From: Bemisia tabaci
Lineage: Eukaryota; Arthropoda; Insecta; Hemiptera; Aleyrodidae
Direction of reading: 5' to 3'
Assembly (NCBI RefSeq): GCF_918797505.1
Contig: NC_092802.1
Coordinates: forward strand, 8,761,480 to 8,825,479
Length of the DNA: 64,000 nucleotides
Shown here: positions 52,691 through 64,000 of the stretch, one piece after another
Position numbering within the stretch: position 1 is the first letter of the stretch
Layout: every line of letters begins with the position of its first letter
Position numbers and translations under genes: made by a program
Notes under the pieces: generated by a model
Database searches by the model: none
What the model was told of the DNA's origin: nothing
The model's input: the letters and a program-made list of their open reading frames with translations, nothing else

Positions 52691-53800
52691 GGGAAAGTAT
52701 CAAAACCAATGCATTTAAAAACGAGCTAATTTGATCCGACTTGAGACCTAGCGCGAAAAAAGTCTCGGGTTAATTTGATTTTTTATTATTTCCAAAACTT
52801 TTTTCCTTTTTACCGAGAAGTAGAACCTACCGTCATACTTTGGATTTCAAATCATCATAACACTGATGTCACACGTGTAATCCGTTACCCTGAAAAAAAA
52901 AAAACAAAAAAAAGTTTCCATTTAATGTCACTCTAATGGGACCGCACTAAGTAGAATGGAACCAAGCCACATCGGCTATTGCCAAATTAGATTGGGTAAT
53001 TGGATTTCTTTCCATGAAAACGGCTGTGCGGATTTTTGTGCGAACAATGAATTTTCTGTATGGTGCAAAGCAAATTCCTAAATATTTTCAAAGTAATTCG
53101 CACCAAAGTTCTCTTCTAAAAATTGAATTGTTCAGTTAAATTTGGTAATGGTTAATCGATGGTGAAAGTGCAGAAGTGCCTATCTCGGAAAACACGATTT
53201 TCCAGGAGAGTGAAAAAACTGTCTACATTCCTCTTAATTGTTAGTTGAAGGGTAATAATTCTTGAGAATAGCAAGAATAAGATGTTTTTTCAGACTCCAT
53301 CAGAATTTTGAATAATTCCTCGAACTGTTAGAAAATTCGGCAGAAATGCCGAGATTCGCGTTTTCGGCACTAAGAATTGACAATTCATCATGAAATACTC
53401 ATTTTTGCAAGTAGTGTTTTAAACCTGTTGGCAGATTTGTATCATTTAAAGACTGAAAAAAGAGTTTCACGCTTACAATTCCTTATCAGATAAGATTTAG
53501 TTTGATCTCATACGGCCAGATCAAGCATTGCATGATTGGAAAATGACATTTGATCACGAGATACGCATTTCTGCAAATATTAGCATTTTGAACCTATTCT
53601 TGATGTTTAAGATAAAAAATAGAGTTTATTCATTCTTAAAACTTGTCTAGAAGCTCTAGTTGATCCAATACAATGAGTCATCAATAAGTGAATCAGAGAT
53701 TTGGCTTCCTTGAATAACTTTTACAACATAGGTAGTTAAGAAGACAGTGCGGGATCTCTAAAATATCGTCTCTAAAATATAAAATATATGCTTCCCTGGT
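52691..53800. other. Intergenic DNA without recognised genes
   Basis: AT-rich with an A-rich run near 52896. No gene, RNA or clear repeat is recognised between the two foldback copies that flank it in opposite orientations. Confidence 0.5.
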
Positions 53801-53802
53801 AA

Positions 53803-54289
53803 AAATTGGCAGTAGAATCTGTGTTCCAAAATACCATAGACCTCTGGCCGACGGCCGGCTGTAAGATTTCCAATAGCTTCTATAGCCGACTACACAATTT
53901 CTTATAGCCTTTTATAGCCGATTGCGATTAAGCAACTCACAGCCAGGCGATAAAGTGGATGCTAAACGTCACTAATTACGGATGCTAGGACTTAGTGAGT
54001 TTTTTGACCACTGCTCTCTTTTTGGGCCGTAGTATCTTGATTTATTTTGCGAGGAAAGCTCCGTACTTTTGATGGATGCCTGCCATTCCTAATATATTAG
54101 AGCGCCTTCAGTTTCGTATGATACTGTGCAATACCTCTGGTGTGAAATAGTTGCTTCAAGCGCCGTGGCACGCTGCGGTGCGGCAGGCGGGCAGCCAGCG
54201 CGGAACGCGAATTGGCGCCTACAAACCTAACAGGGATACTTCACGCGTTGCGCAATGCGTGAAGTATCCCTGTTAGGTTTGTAGGCGCC
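53803..54289. mobile_element. Foldback element with 74-bp hairpin core (copy 4, truncated)
   Basis: Starts TGGTAAAAATTGGCAGTAGA, the inverse of the end at about 52690, and runs to the hairpin 54214-54289, where it stops abruptly. The other half is missing. Confidence 0.75.
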
Positions 54290-54704
54290 GCCGCACCGTC
54301 CAATTATAACTTGATTTTTGGCCATTATTCACTCAGCGCTACAAGACCATTGTGCGCAGCATGTCCGACTAGTTTCACCAACCCGCACATAGAGGCCGCT
54401 ACGTGTATGTCAACAACAGCGAGCATTGGCAAGTTAAGGTTATGTTTTCTTGTTTACCGTGAAAATTTATAACTGTGCATGTCGAAACTATTCGGTCTTT
54501 CGTTATTTAAAGCAAATAAATTTTGTGTTTTTTAAACTTTATCGCACTCATCATCATAATTTACATTAAAAGTTGGCCTCCCTTGGGAACAATTCTACCA
54601 TTCGTTTTCCTAACTTCTCCAATTGTGTTATTCTGAAGACAGAAGTTTTGTAGTACATTTTGGACTTCTATGTCTACTTCAATGGTTAAAATTAAACTAT
54701 AAAT

Positions 54705-55136
54705 ATGGGTGAAAGTTACTACACCATTCTTGGAGTCTCCGAAAATTCAAGTCCAGAAGAAATCAAGAAACAATATCAAAATCTGGCCCTTCAGTATCAT
54801 CCAGACAAACTCAGTGCTGATCAAGAAAACGACCCTGCTGTAAAGGAAAAGTTTTTAAGAATTACGGAAGCATGGGAAACATTACGAGATCCTGGAAAGA
54901 GGAGAGTTTATGACTCTATTTTGTTAGAAAATGCTCTTGATGATAACAGTCTCAAGTTTGATTCCGTCAGTTACCATAGTTTAAACTTCGTAGACAGTTC
55001 TCATTCCACCAAATGTAAGTGCGGTGGCACCTATGATGTACAGAGAGATGATTTAGATTTCAGCAGCTCATCATGTTTGTACATACCATGTTCATCATGT
55101 TCTCTCTTTATTGAAATTGTCAAAAAAAGCACCTAG
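54705..55136 (+). CDS. DPH4: DPH4/DNAJC24-type J-domain protein (diphthamide synthesis)
   Basis: 143 residues, single exon. The N-terminal J domain (about 4-72) starts SYYTILGV with the HPD motif at 32-34 (LQYHPDKL) and ends RRVYDSILL. The C-terminal CSL zinc finger has C104, C106, C129 and C132 (KCKCGGTYDV, IPCSSCSLFIEI). This exact pairing of a J domain with a CSL finger is that of Dph4. In the family, Dph4 binds iron and supports the first step of diphthamide synthesis on elongation factor 2 in the cytosol. The length fits the family. It sits between transposons with no visible TATA. An AATAAA follows at 55518. The lack of introns could reflect a natural one-exon gene or a retrocopy; the intact frame and conserved cysteines suggest it works. 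Confidence 0.9.
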   Translation: MGESYYTILGVSENSSPEEIKKQYQNLALQYHPDKLSADQENDPAVKEKFLRITEAWETLRDPGKRRVYDSILLENALDDNSLKFDSVSYHSLNFVDSSHSTKCKCGGTYDVQRDDLDFSSSSCLYIPCSSCSLFIEIVKKST

Positions 55137-55517
55137 CACACACCAGTACATCGATTTCAGAATTAATGTGAGTATTGTCCGTTTGCTTTCCTATCTAATA
55201 TTATATGCATGAAAGTTTTGGTGTGTTCATGCAACAACAATTTGTTCGTTATGGTCAGAATGATCTGAAGTGATCAGTTTCTTGCATATACATTTGCGGA
55301 ACTTAGCTTCTAATTTATCTCTTCAGCCAATATTAGTCGGCGATAGAAGGAAATTTTTTAATTTCATCACAACGTTTCAAAAGATCTACCTCAAAACTTA
55401 TTTTTTCACACTGATTTTGATAATAACTATCCTTGCTAGGAAATCACACAAGGATTCTTAAGAACAATTTTTAATGTTTATGTATGTAATATCAATGTGA
55501 CACAAATTCTTTGATGA

Positions 55518-55523
55518 AATAAA
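55518..55523 (+). terminator. Candidate polyadenylation signal of DPH4
   Basis: AATAAA 382 bp after the stop codon, followed by a T/G-rich stretch (TTTTATTTGTTT). Confidence 0.55.
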
Positions 55524-55587
55524 ATGAGTTACATGTTTTATTTGTTTAGAAGTTCTTTTAAAAATTTATTTAATTTGGGAATTATCT

Positions 55588-56602
55588 AATAGACCACCAG
55601 ACAAGGTGCAAATTTAAGCTTTCTGATTCCATATGTTCCTTATCAATACTCAACGTAAAACACAATTAATACAAAGAAAATAACTGAAATTAACTGGTAA
55701 TGAATAGGGATGGACAATTATCGTATTCGAAATTTTTCAATTGAAATTAGTGCATTTATTTGAGAAATCGAATCTTTCAATTTCGAATACTTCTAAGCGA
55801 ATATTCGAATCTTTTTGATCATTGCTCTGAATTTTATTTTTTTGTAACATGCAACATAGTATTATTATTAATAAAGATAAACGACACTTTTGACTCAGAC
55901 AGGTCAGTTATTCCCATGTGGAGTACAGTAATTACTGTTTACTTATTAACACTTGATGAAATGACTAGAATAAACAAAAGGCAAAACTTGCGTGAGCTAA
56001 GGCGGCACCCGCTCTCTTACCGATTGGATTTTTTGTCGGGGAGGTAATAGATAATGGCAGTTTTGCCAAATTTTTGAATATTAACCCAATAATATTCGAA
56101 TAATTTTACCAACATTCGATTATTGAATATTTGATCATTGAAATATTCGACCATCCCTACTAATGAAGATATTTACTGTTTTCTGATGCGTTTATTCAAA
56201 CCTTTCGCTCCTGAAAAAACAAAAGTCAACAGGAGTCAAATTGAGGACCAAACATCTTTGCAACAGTCTCCATGGTATGAAAATACGGAAATCTCAATCT
56301 TGGTGCTTCGGCTCAGCTTTAGCACTTTCTTAACACAAGCCAGGGGAGGAACACTGATTGATTAAAAAATCTCCCAAGACCATTTAATGTATGCTTTGAT
56401 TCCAGTACTTACTTAGCCTGTAGTTTTTCTTGTGAGGGGGAAAATTCAAAATTCCCGTATTCAATGTAAACCAATAAAGTTAATATCTCAGTTAGGAGTT
56501 GATTTTTGTAATTTTCATTCTGCGAATAGTGTTTTATGTGAAATTTTGGTTAGGAAACATGTATTAGAATGCTTAAATATCTAGCTTTTCCAGTGGTCTA
56601 TT
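55588..56602. mobile_element. Foldback MITE, ACCACxAGACAAGG ends (copy 3) with nested hAT MITE
   Basis: AATAGACCACCAGACAAGGT and ...CTTTTCCAGTGGTCTATT. The arms are like 30171 and 35785. Interrupted at 55705-56159 by a TAGGGATGG MITE. Confidence 0.75.
55705..56159. mobile_element. hAT-type MITE, TAGGGATGG ends (copy 2)
   Basis: TAGGGATGGACAATTATCG and ...TATTCGACCATCCCTA. The flanks GTAATGAA and CTAATGAA match at 7 of 8. AT-rich interior with repeated ATTCGAAT-like words. The same termini as 39635-39963. Confidence 0.82.
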
Positions 56603-59600
56603 GGCACCACGATGAATGCCGCAATTCCCTATAGTAATCTATCATTATCCCAAGAGAGTTCTGTAAGCAAACCTAAAATGACAAGATCTATCCTGAAAAC
56701 CCTTCTGAATTATTTTATCTTCCTAGACATTTGAGGGCACATCTTCGTTTTTGCATGAGCCATGGAAATCATTGAGTTATTAGGAGTGCAAGGGTCCGAT
56801 AATTAATTAGTCCATATAAACTTCCTTCTTAGCAACTGTACATACCTATCTTATTTAATGAGCCAATTTTCAAAACTCGAAACTGTCCAAGAGAATTCCT
56901 CCCTACAGCTATGTTGTAACTAAAAAACAAGAAAGAAGAAGGAAAAAAAACCGTTAATTTTTTTAAATATTTTTATGTGGATAAAATCTCTATTTTAAGG
57001 ATGGACTACAAGATTTAAGTGTATGTGTTGGAGGAGGGGGGGGGGGGCTGTTAGAATGATTCTCCTCCCTTCAATGTATTTTTAGTCAGTGTTTCTTTTT
57101 AAATGAAATTTACTTTATTTAACGAACTGAAAGTCAGTGTACCCCGATCCCCGATGGAAGTGTCATATTGCATGAACATTTTCTAAAGGAGACCTCTCAG
57201 TTCCAAAAACTATTTTTTATTTTTTATTTTTTTTTTTTTGCAGAATTTTGAAATTTGGACTTTCATTCAAAGAATACAAAGGTCCCTTTCTCACCAACAG
57301 AACTGCCCCCTTTCTACAAGTTCAAATGATCATTTAGAAAGCTTTTATTCTTCAAGTAAACATCATCAAGAAGGTAAGTGAATGATTGAAATAAGTTTAT
57401 TTCAGTGATTTAAAGGAACAGAAAATAGGATAAAATAGGACAATCCTACAATGACATTACAAACAAACAAAAAAAAACACCTAAATTTCAGACAAAGTTA
57501 GTTCAAGTAGGTATAATGTAAAATCTACACTTAACCTGCGTTACATAAACTTACAGCCATATAAAATTCAATTTTTGGATTTTCACCCTTTAAATAGCTC
57601 AGTGGCATATGTTGATTGTTGCCATCTAGTCCTGGTTTTATTTTGGTACCTCCTTATTTATTTTATCGTTAGGTGATTCTTTGCTTGCCACCTATCTCGA
57701 GAACACGCACCACTGTACACCCGCGCGCACATTTAAAATTCCCGCCGTATATAGTTTCTCATCTTTGCGATAGAGGCCGTGTTGGTAACACTTCCCTCTT
57801 CCCCCCCCCCCCCCTACACTATTTGTGACCTTGCCATTGTTGTTGTTTTTCTCCCCCCTCCCCTCGTTATAATTCGGACTCAATTTCATTTTCACTAGGG
57901 ACGAGTTCTATAGGACGCCGTTCTGTGTGAGCGGGTGATTGCAGCGCATTCTCGCGTAGGATCCTAGTCAACTCAAAGGATCCTTCCCCCGAACCTCGAC
58001 TTCACATCGCCCGCTCCAAAAGTGAGGTTAAGCCGGAGATGAAAAATAACACATAAGGCGGCTGAATTCTTGAAAAATAAGTATATTTTTGGCGTTTTTC
58101 GACCCCTTTCGACTAGGAAGGCCCGCCGCATTTAATAGTACGACGAAAAATTCGATTTTTCGCAGTTAATACGCGATCCTACGGATTTTAATGAAGTCCA
58201 ACAACTGATAACATGCAGTGAGTTGCGAGGATCCTACGCGCGATAGCAGCACTAGTACCTGCTCACGAATTTTTACATTGACTCTTACGGGAGTCCAGGG
58301 TCCTTTCACTCAATTCATTGACTGTAGTAAGTACGTATTCACTGATTAAAAATTCATCAGGAAAGAAATCTGACAGGTCCCACACTCAAAAACCAGAATC
58401 AGTTAGTTACCTAGAGTCTTGCTGAAAGGTTCTCGTGGTCTACTTATCGGTGTCGTGTACGTAAAGAATTGTGAAATTTTTCTTGGTGGACTCTGATAGT
58501 AGGTAAAAGTGAAGTGACAATAAAACTTTGTGTGCTCTTCTTATGGTTTGAGTCTATTAGCTGTATGAATAAAAGGATAATTCACCTCAGTTTTGTTTGA
58601 ATTGCCCGTTCTCCTGTCCGCTGCTATCAGGTATGTGCCTTAAAGTCACTGGTACTTATTGATCTTCTCTAGCTTAAAATCAGCCCTGCTATAAAAGCTC
58701 AAAGTTAGAACTTAGTTCCCCAAATGGAGAACTTGAATTAAGTACCTACTTATTCTGTATTCAGCAGGCTGATTGTTGAAACTGTGTCAGCATGATAAGA
58801 TAAGACGAAGTCCTGTTCGTTCTATCTAACGATTTGTCTTATGATGTATCATTCTGAGGGCGAAAATTTCCTGCCAATTGAACATGGACCAATACTGCCA
58901 TGTGAACAGTGTAAGCTGACACTAAGCATAAACTAGATAACCAAAAATTCTGCTTCACCATCGCAAGTTCTGTGCCCTAGCAAGACTTATGTCCAAAATC
59001 TTGGAATTTGGTTTCGATTTTCTTGACGTAAAATTGCTTGTGTACACGTATGTATGAGCCGCTTTTACGGTGCGCGAAGGCGCTCTGCAATGCCTACTCT
59101 CCACAGGAATCTGTCATGGTAGAGATCCTCCGGAAGCTGGCATTAAGCATGAGCAGACAGCTAAATTTTGCCTGTGTACATTCCGTGGAAAAACAAGTTT
59201 TGGTTGTCCGAGAGCTCGCTCTTTGTATACCGGAAGCAATGTCATGCTCTGATCAGCTCTGAATCAGCACTAATCAACAGCTTAATACATGCTAACTGAC
59301 AGTACCATTGGCGATAAGTAACTTGAACAGTACTAGATTTTTGTCTCAACACCCAATGACCGAGCTGTAATCACACCTGCCTTTCCTAATATAAAGAAGG
59401 ACCCTGTGAACCCATGTTTTCTGTATTGCTTATCCCTGTTTTAATGACTGAAGTAGCCCTCATCTACCTAATCTCCACATTATTGCTCAGCTATCGTTTC
59501 ACCACCAACTTTCTGAAACCTGAGCATTTCCATACTTTGCATGAACTTCAATTGCTGTACCTACTTACCAGGTATCAAATTTTTTCTGACCTCAAAATCT

Positions 59601-61028
59601 CAGCACCAAATGCGAGTGTCACTACAGCAAAGCCATGGTATGTTAAGATGAAAATCAAAAGTGACGGGCCCTAATTACGCATTATTACTCATCAGGTAAA
59701 TGCAATGCCAGTGGGCCGTTAGAAAAGGTACCACGTAGTACATTTCCTCTTTAAAATTTCACAAGGAAGTGTACCCCACAACGGGAAGTCTGAAAGTCAA
59801 CTCCTGTACAAGATATCAACGGTGTAAGTCAGCAATCACATAACTCGGTTTGCAACATTGCAGACTTCCTGTCGTACCTACTTTATTTTTTAAACGAAAA
59901 CTACTCAACGGCAATTCTTTTAAATTGTTGTGATTTTCCCTCTCTGTGCGAAGAAAATTCTGCAAAAATTTCAAGGAAGGATGTCAATTTGTTCCCCTTT
60001 AAACAAATATCATATGAGGCGGAGATTTTCAGACACCGCAAACGAGATTTGTGACTGCGGACCTACGCTGCCAATATAGGTGTTAACAATTTACATTGGT
60101 TGAATGGCAAAAATACAAATGCATCATTTGCATGATCTAACTTCCGTTTAATCTGTGTTCAAATTATTTGTCAATATCTCATTCAGAAGTTGATTTCCAA
60201 GCTTTCCAATGTGTGAATTGTTTTCCACATGCTATTTTGAAGAAATAGCATGTGACATTTTCTTTGAATTCAGGCCTTGTCTAGGTCACATGCGTGGTAA
60301 ATCTGGCCAGGACGTAGCAGGCGAGTTTTTCTTTGACCTTTCTATTATTCATGGTTTTGAATACGTTCATTAGTTGCGAGTGGGACATGACTTAACGAGA
60401 GGTACGATTTATTCCTTGAACTGCTGTATTAAGTTAACCCAATAACACATTTTTTTAAGAAAGTGTTACGCGATGTTCAAAAGATAGGTATTTTGTTATA
60501 ATTCATGGAGATGGAAGCATACCATAGATTATTAAAAAAAAAAAATCTTTCAAATTTGAAAAAATCGTTTGTAAGCGTGTAAGTGAAATAATTTTTATTT
60601 AAATCATACAAAAAATTGAGCCCGAAAATCCTCTACCTATGAATTGATAAGTTTTTTAAATTGGGAAAAACGTTTTTAAACTATTTTTTTTGTGTTTCTT
60701 GCCGGGCTGATTAACATGTGGATCGCCCCCTCCCCTTCCCCACTACCACCACCAACAACAGTAACATTTCAGTCCTAATTTTTACATCTTTTTTCCGTTC
60801 TGCTCCGGCAGTCGCACAAGTCGACCGACAACGTGGAACCTGGTTATTCGTTCTGCTTTGAGGTTTGGATAGAGAGGGAAAACCGGTTTCTGCGCGGATC
60901 CGCATGACGTCACGCAGCGCGCCGCGATTGAGACCACATTTTTTCGGATAGGTACTTCAGATGCCTATTATTAATCACGGGGGAATATCGTATCATATCG
61001 CGGGTGCTTATTGCGGCTTGCTACTCTG
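56603..61028. other. Intergenic DNA without recognised genes
   Basis: I find no exon. Notable contents are a C run near 57799, a G run near 57037, T and A runs, and a short copy (about 59045-59140) of the YEPLLR-type repeat found inside the MITE at 31248. A GC-richer stretch lies at 57690-58270, and another at 60710-60960, where CCCTCCCC is followed by CCACCACCAACAACAG. The last two could be promoter regions, but nothing proves it. Confidence 0.45.
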
Positions 61029-61275
61029 CCGTGCTTCGGAAGAACGCCGTATGAACATTGGAGAGTTGCCAAATTTCCTCGAGTAAAACATGTATTTTCG
61101 GAGAAAGTCATGCGTGTTTTTCCTTGAAATTTTCAGATATTTTAGATTAAATCGGGAACAAAATTTTCTGAAAAATTGAAAGAAATATATTCAGAATTTT
61201 CCCAGTAAATTCGTTGGTTATTAAAGGAAATATGGCAACGCCTGAAGGCTCATACGGCGCTTTTCCCTAGCACGG
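61029..61275. mobile_element. MITE, CCGTGC terminal family (copy 3)
   Basis: CCGTGCTTCGGAAGAACGCC and ...GCGCTTTTCCCTAGCACGG. It matches 7034-7276 throughout. Extending the ends by CTG/CAG leaves TACT on both sides. Confidence 0.78.
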
Positions 61276-61714
61276 CAGTACTCGCGAGGGATCGCGAAAA
61301 CTGGTTTTCATTCTGTCTGCTGCAATGGTGCAACATCTTAATCTGATTTTCGGGAAATTCGAACGGTAGCTCTTGTTGTCAGCCACAGCTCTCGAAAGGA
61401 AAATTAACAAACTTGTTAATTTAATTGAAAATTTCTGCAAAAATTGTTGAATTATTTAAATTAGGAAACTTCCTTTGGTCTGTAGCACGTAAAAATGTCA
61501 CCTCGCTCTCTTGCAAATTCTTTGCACTCAATTTTTGTACATTTGACTTGCATTTTCAGTTCTGTTGTATGGATTGCAATTTATTTTTGCAATTCATTTT
61601 GATTCAAACCATTTTTAGAAGTTAGGTATCGATTTTGTCGCTCTGTTTTTTCTTAAATTTTCTCGAAGTACAAAAATGTTACTGTAAGAGTACCGAAGAA
61701 CACTTTGAATTTTC

Positions 61715-63955
61715 GGATACGAAGTGACTCAGTCGCGGTTAAACGAGAGACCCGCGCGTATAAGGTAGCATCGCGGATAAGCAAGAGACACAGTCGCGGA
61801 TAAGCGAGCGACGCAGCCACGGACGAGCGAATCAGGTAGTCGCGGATAAGCAAGTGACGCAAACGCGGATAACCGAGACTCACATGCGAATGAGGTAGTC
61901 TCTGACTAGAGAAAGACACAGTCGTGGATAAGCGAGTGACCCAGCCGCAGACGAGCTCATTAGGTAGTCGCGGATAAGCAAGTGACGCAACCGCGGTTAA
62001 GTGAGAGACGCAGCCGCGGATGAAATGGTCTCGGACAAGCGAGCTACAGTCGTGGAAAAGCGAGTGACCCAGCCGCTGACGAGGTAATTAGGTAGCCGCG
62101 GATAAGCGAGTGACGCAGACGCTGATAAGCGATAGACGCCGTCGCGGATAAACAAGTGACGCAGACGCGGATGAAGCGAGAAACCCACGCGGATAAGATA
62201 GCCTCGGATTAGCGAGAAACGCAGTCGCGGATAAGGGAGTGACCCATGCCGCGGATCAGCAAATCAGGTAGTCGCGGATAAGCGAGTGACGCAAACGCGG
62301 ATGAGGTAGTCTCGGACTAGTGAGAGAGATCATCGTGGATAAGCGAGTAACCCAGCCGCAGACGAGCTCATTAGGTAGTCGCGAATAAGCAAGTGACGCA
62401 ACCGCGGTTAAGTGAGAGACGCAGCCGCGGATGAAATGGTCTCGGACAAGCGAGCTACAGTCGTGGAAAAGCGAGTGACCCAGCCGCTGACGAGGTAATT
62501 AGGTAGCCGCGGATAAGCGAGTGACGCAGACGCTGATAAGCGATAGACGCCGTCGCGGATAAACAAGTGACGCAGACGCGGATGAAGCGAGAAACCCACG
62601 CGGATAAGATAGCCTCGGATTAGCGAGAAACGCAGTCGCGGATAAGGGAGTGACCCATGCCGCGGATCAGCAAATCAGGTAGTCGCGGATAAGCGAGTGA
62701 CGCAAACGCGGATGAGGTAGTCTCGGACTAGTGAGAGAGATCATCGTGGATAAGCGAGTAACCCAGCCGCAGACGAGCTCATTAGGTAGTCGCGAATAAG
62801 CAAGTGACGCAACCGCGGTTAAGTGAGAGACGCAGCCGCGGATGAAATGGTCTCGGACAAGCGAGCTACAGTCGTGGAAAAGCGAGTGACCCAGCCGCTG
62901 ACGAGGTAATTAATTAGGTAGTCGCGGATAAGCGAGTGACGCAGACGCGGATAAGCGATAGACGCCGCCGCGGATAAACAAGTGACGCAGACGCGGATAA
63001 AGCGAGAAACCCACACGGATAAGATAGCCTCGGATTAGCGAGAGACGCAGTCGCGGATAAGGGAGTGACCCAGCCGCGGATAAGGGAGTGACCCATGCCG
63101 CGGACGAGCAAATCCGGTAGTCGTGGATAAGCGAGTGACGTAAACGCGGCTGAGGTAATCTCGGACTAGTGAGAGACATTATCGTGGATAAGCGAGTGAC
63201 CTAGCCGCAGACGAGGTAATTAGGTGGTCTCAAGCGAAAGACGGAGTGGCAGATAAGCGAGTGACGCAGACGCGGATAAGCGAAAGACCCACGTGGATAA
63301 GGTAGTCTCGGATAAGCGGAAGACGCAGTCGTGGATAATGGAGCGACCCTGACCTAGCCGCGGACGAGCGAATCAGGTAGTCGCGGATAAGCGAGAGACG
63401 CAGACGTGGATACGCAAGCGACGAAGCCGCGGATACGTAAATGACGCAGTTGTGGATAAGCGAGGGACCTAGCCGCTGACGAGCCAATCGAGTAGTCGCG
63501 GATAAGTGAGATATGGAGTGGTAGATAAGCGAGTGACGCAGACGTGGATACGCGATTGACAAAGACGCGGATACGTAAGTGACGCAGTCGTGGTTAAACG
63601 AGTGACGAAGGCGCGGATACGTAAGTGACGCAGACGCGGATAAGCGAGGGACCTAGCCGCTGACGAGCCAATCAGGTAGTCGCGGATAAGCGAGACATGG
63701 AGTGGTAGATAAGCGAGTGACGCAGTTGTGGTTAAGCGAGTGACGAAGACGCGGATACGTAAGTGACGCAGACGCGGATAAGCGAGGGACCTAGCCGCTG
63801 ATGAGCCAATCAGGTAGTCGCGGATAAGCGAGATATGGAGTGGTAGATAAGCGAGTGACGCAGTCGTGGCTAAGGGAGCAATCCAACCGTACGGACGAGC
63901 GAATCAAGTAATCGCGGATAAGCGAGTAACACAGTCCCGGATAACGAGGAAAACT
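61715..63955. repeat. Minisatellite, 20-24-bp units with 411-bp higher-order period
   Basis: Units like GCGGATAAGCGAGTGACGCA repeat throughout, with variants (CAGCCGCGGACGAGC, TTAGGTAGTCGCGGATAAGC). A longer block repeats with period 411: CCGCGGTTAAGTGAGAGACG starts at 61991, 62402 and 62813, and the first two copies are virtually identical. Minus-strand frames (YPRLRHSLIRDYL) stay open because of the repeat. I treat them as non-coding. Confidence 0.92.
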
Positions 63956-64000
63956 GTCGTGAAAGTTCAATCGCCGATTGTAATTTTCCGAATTGGAAGG

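Noticed and set aside
61653..63562. Series of minus-strand repeat ORFs as a repeat protein gene
   Set aside because: All lie in the minisatellite. Open frames follow from the repeat unit, and there is no non-repetitive coding part.
61715..63955. CRISPR array
   Set aside because: Units are contiguous and degenerate with no unique spacers, and this is a eukaryotic genome.

Overview
This is a piece of insect nuclear genome: spliced genes with GT-AG introns, AT-rich non-coding DNA, GC-rich exons and a very heavy load of small DNA transposons. The closest gene resemblances are to insect proteins. A hemipteran, possibly a whitefly, is my guess from the general look of the repeats only, and I hold it with low confidence.

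Region 1 (1-11518) has no coding exon I can support. It holds palindromic MITEs, foldback elements, a 51-bp tandem repeat and GC-rich islands, and is probably upstream intron of the next gene.

Region 2 (11519-31176, + strand) carries the 3' part of a metabotropic GABA-B receptor subunit 2 gene in eight exons. They encode TM2 to TM7, the cytoplasmic coiled coil and the C-terminal tail ending ...CDIVEYL. Its 7-kb intron contains a complete intronless ionotropic receptor (IR) gene on the minus strand (13888-16194). The later exons are closely bracketed by MITEs. Two exons have a one-base phase discrepancy inside GC-rich runs.

Region 3 (31177-40069) is the 3' flank and gene-poor DNA, with two hAT MITEs sharing one target site and further palindromic elements.

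Region 4 (40074-51008) is a complete, very young Ty3/Gypsy-type element with an envelope gene (errantivirus-like): 433-bp LTRs, GTGC target duplication, gag, pol, env and a small basic ORF after env. Unusual points are an RNase H-like ORF before gag, two retropepsin-like domains in tandem in pol, and three pol frame breaks that all fall at A homopolymers.

Region 5 (51013-54700) contains a foldback element interrupted by what looks like a 268-bp solo LTR. That LTR carries CCAAT and TATA motifs and a perfect histone-mRNA-type 3' stem-loop. This is the most intriguing non-coding signal here.

Region 6 (54705-64000) has an intact intronless DPH4/DNAJC24-type gene (J domain plus CSL zinc finger, diphthamide synthesis), more MITEs, and a minisatellite of about 2.2 kb with a 411-bp higher-order period at the right edge. 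The host genes belong to unrelated processes (inhibitory neurotransmission, chemosensation, translation-factor modification) and do not form a functional cluster.
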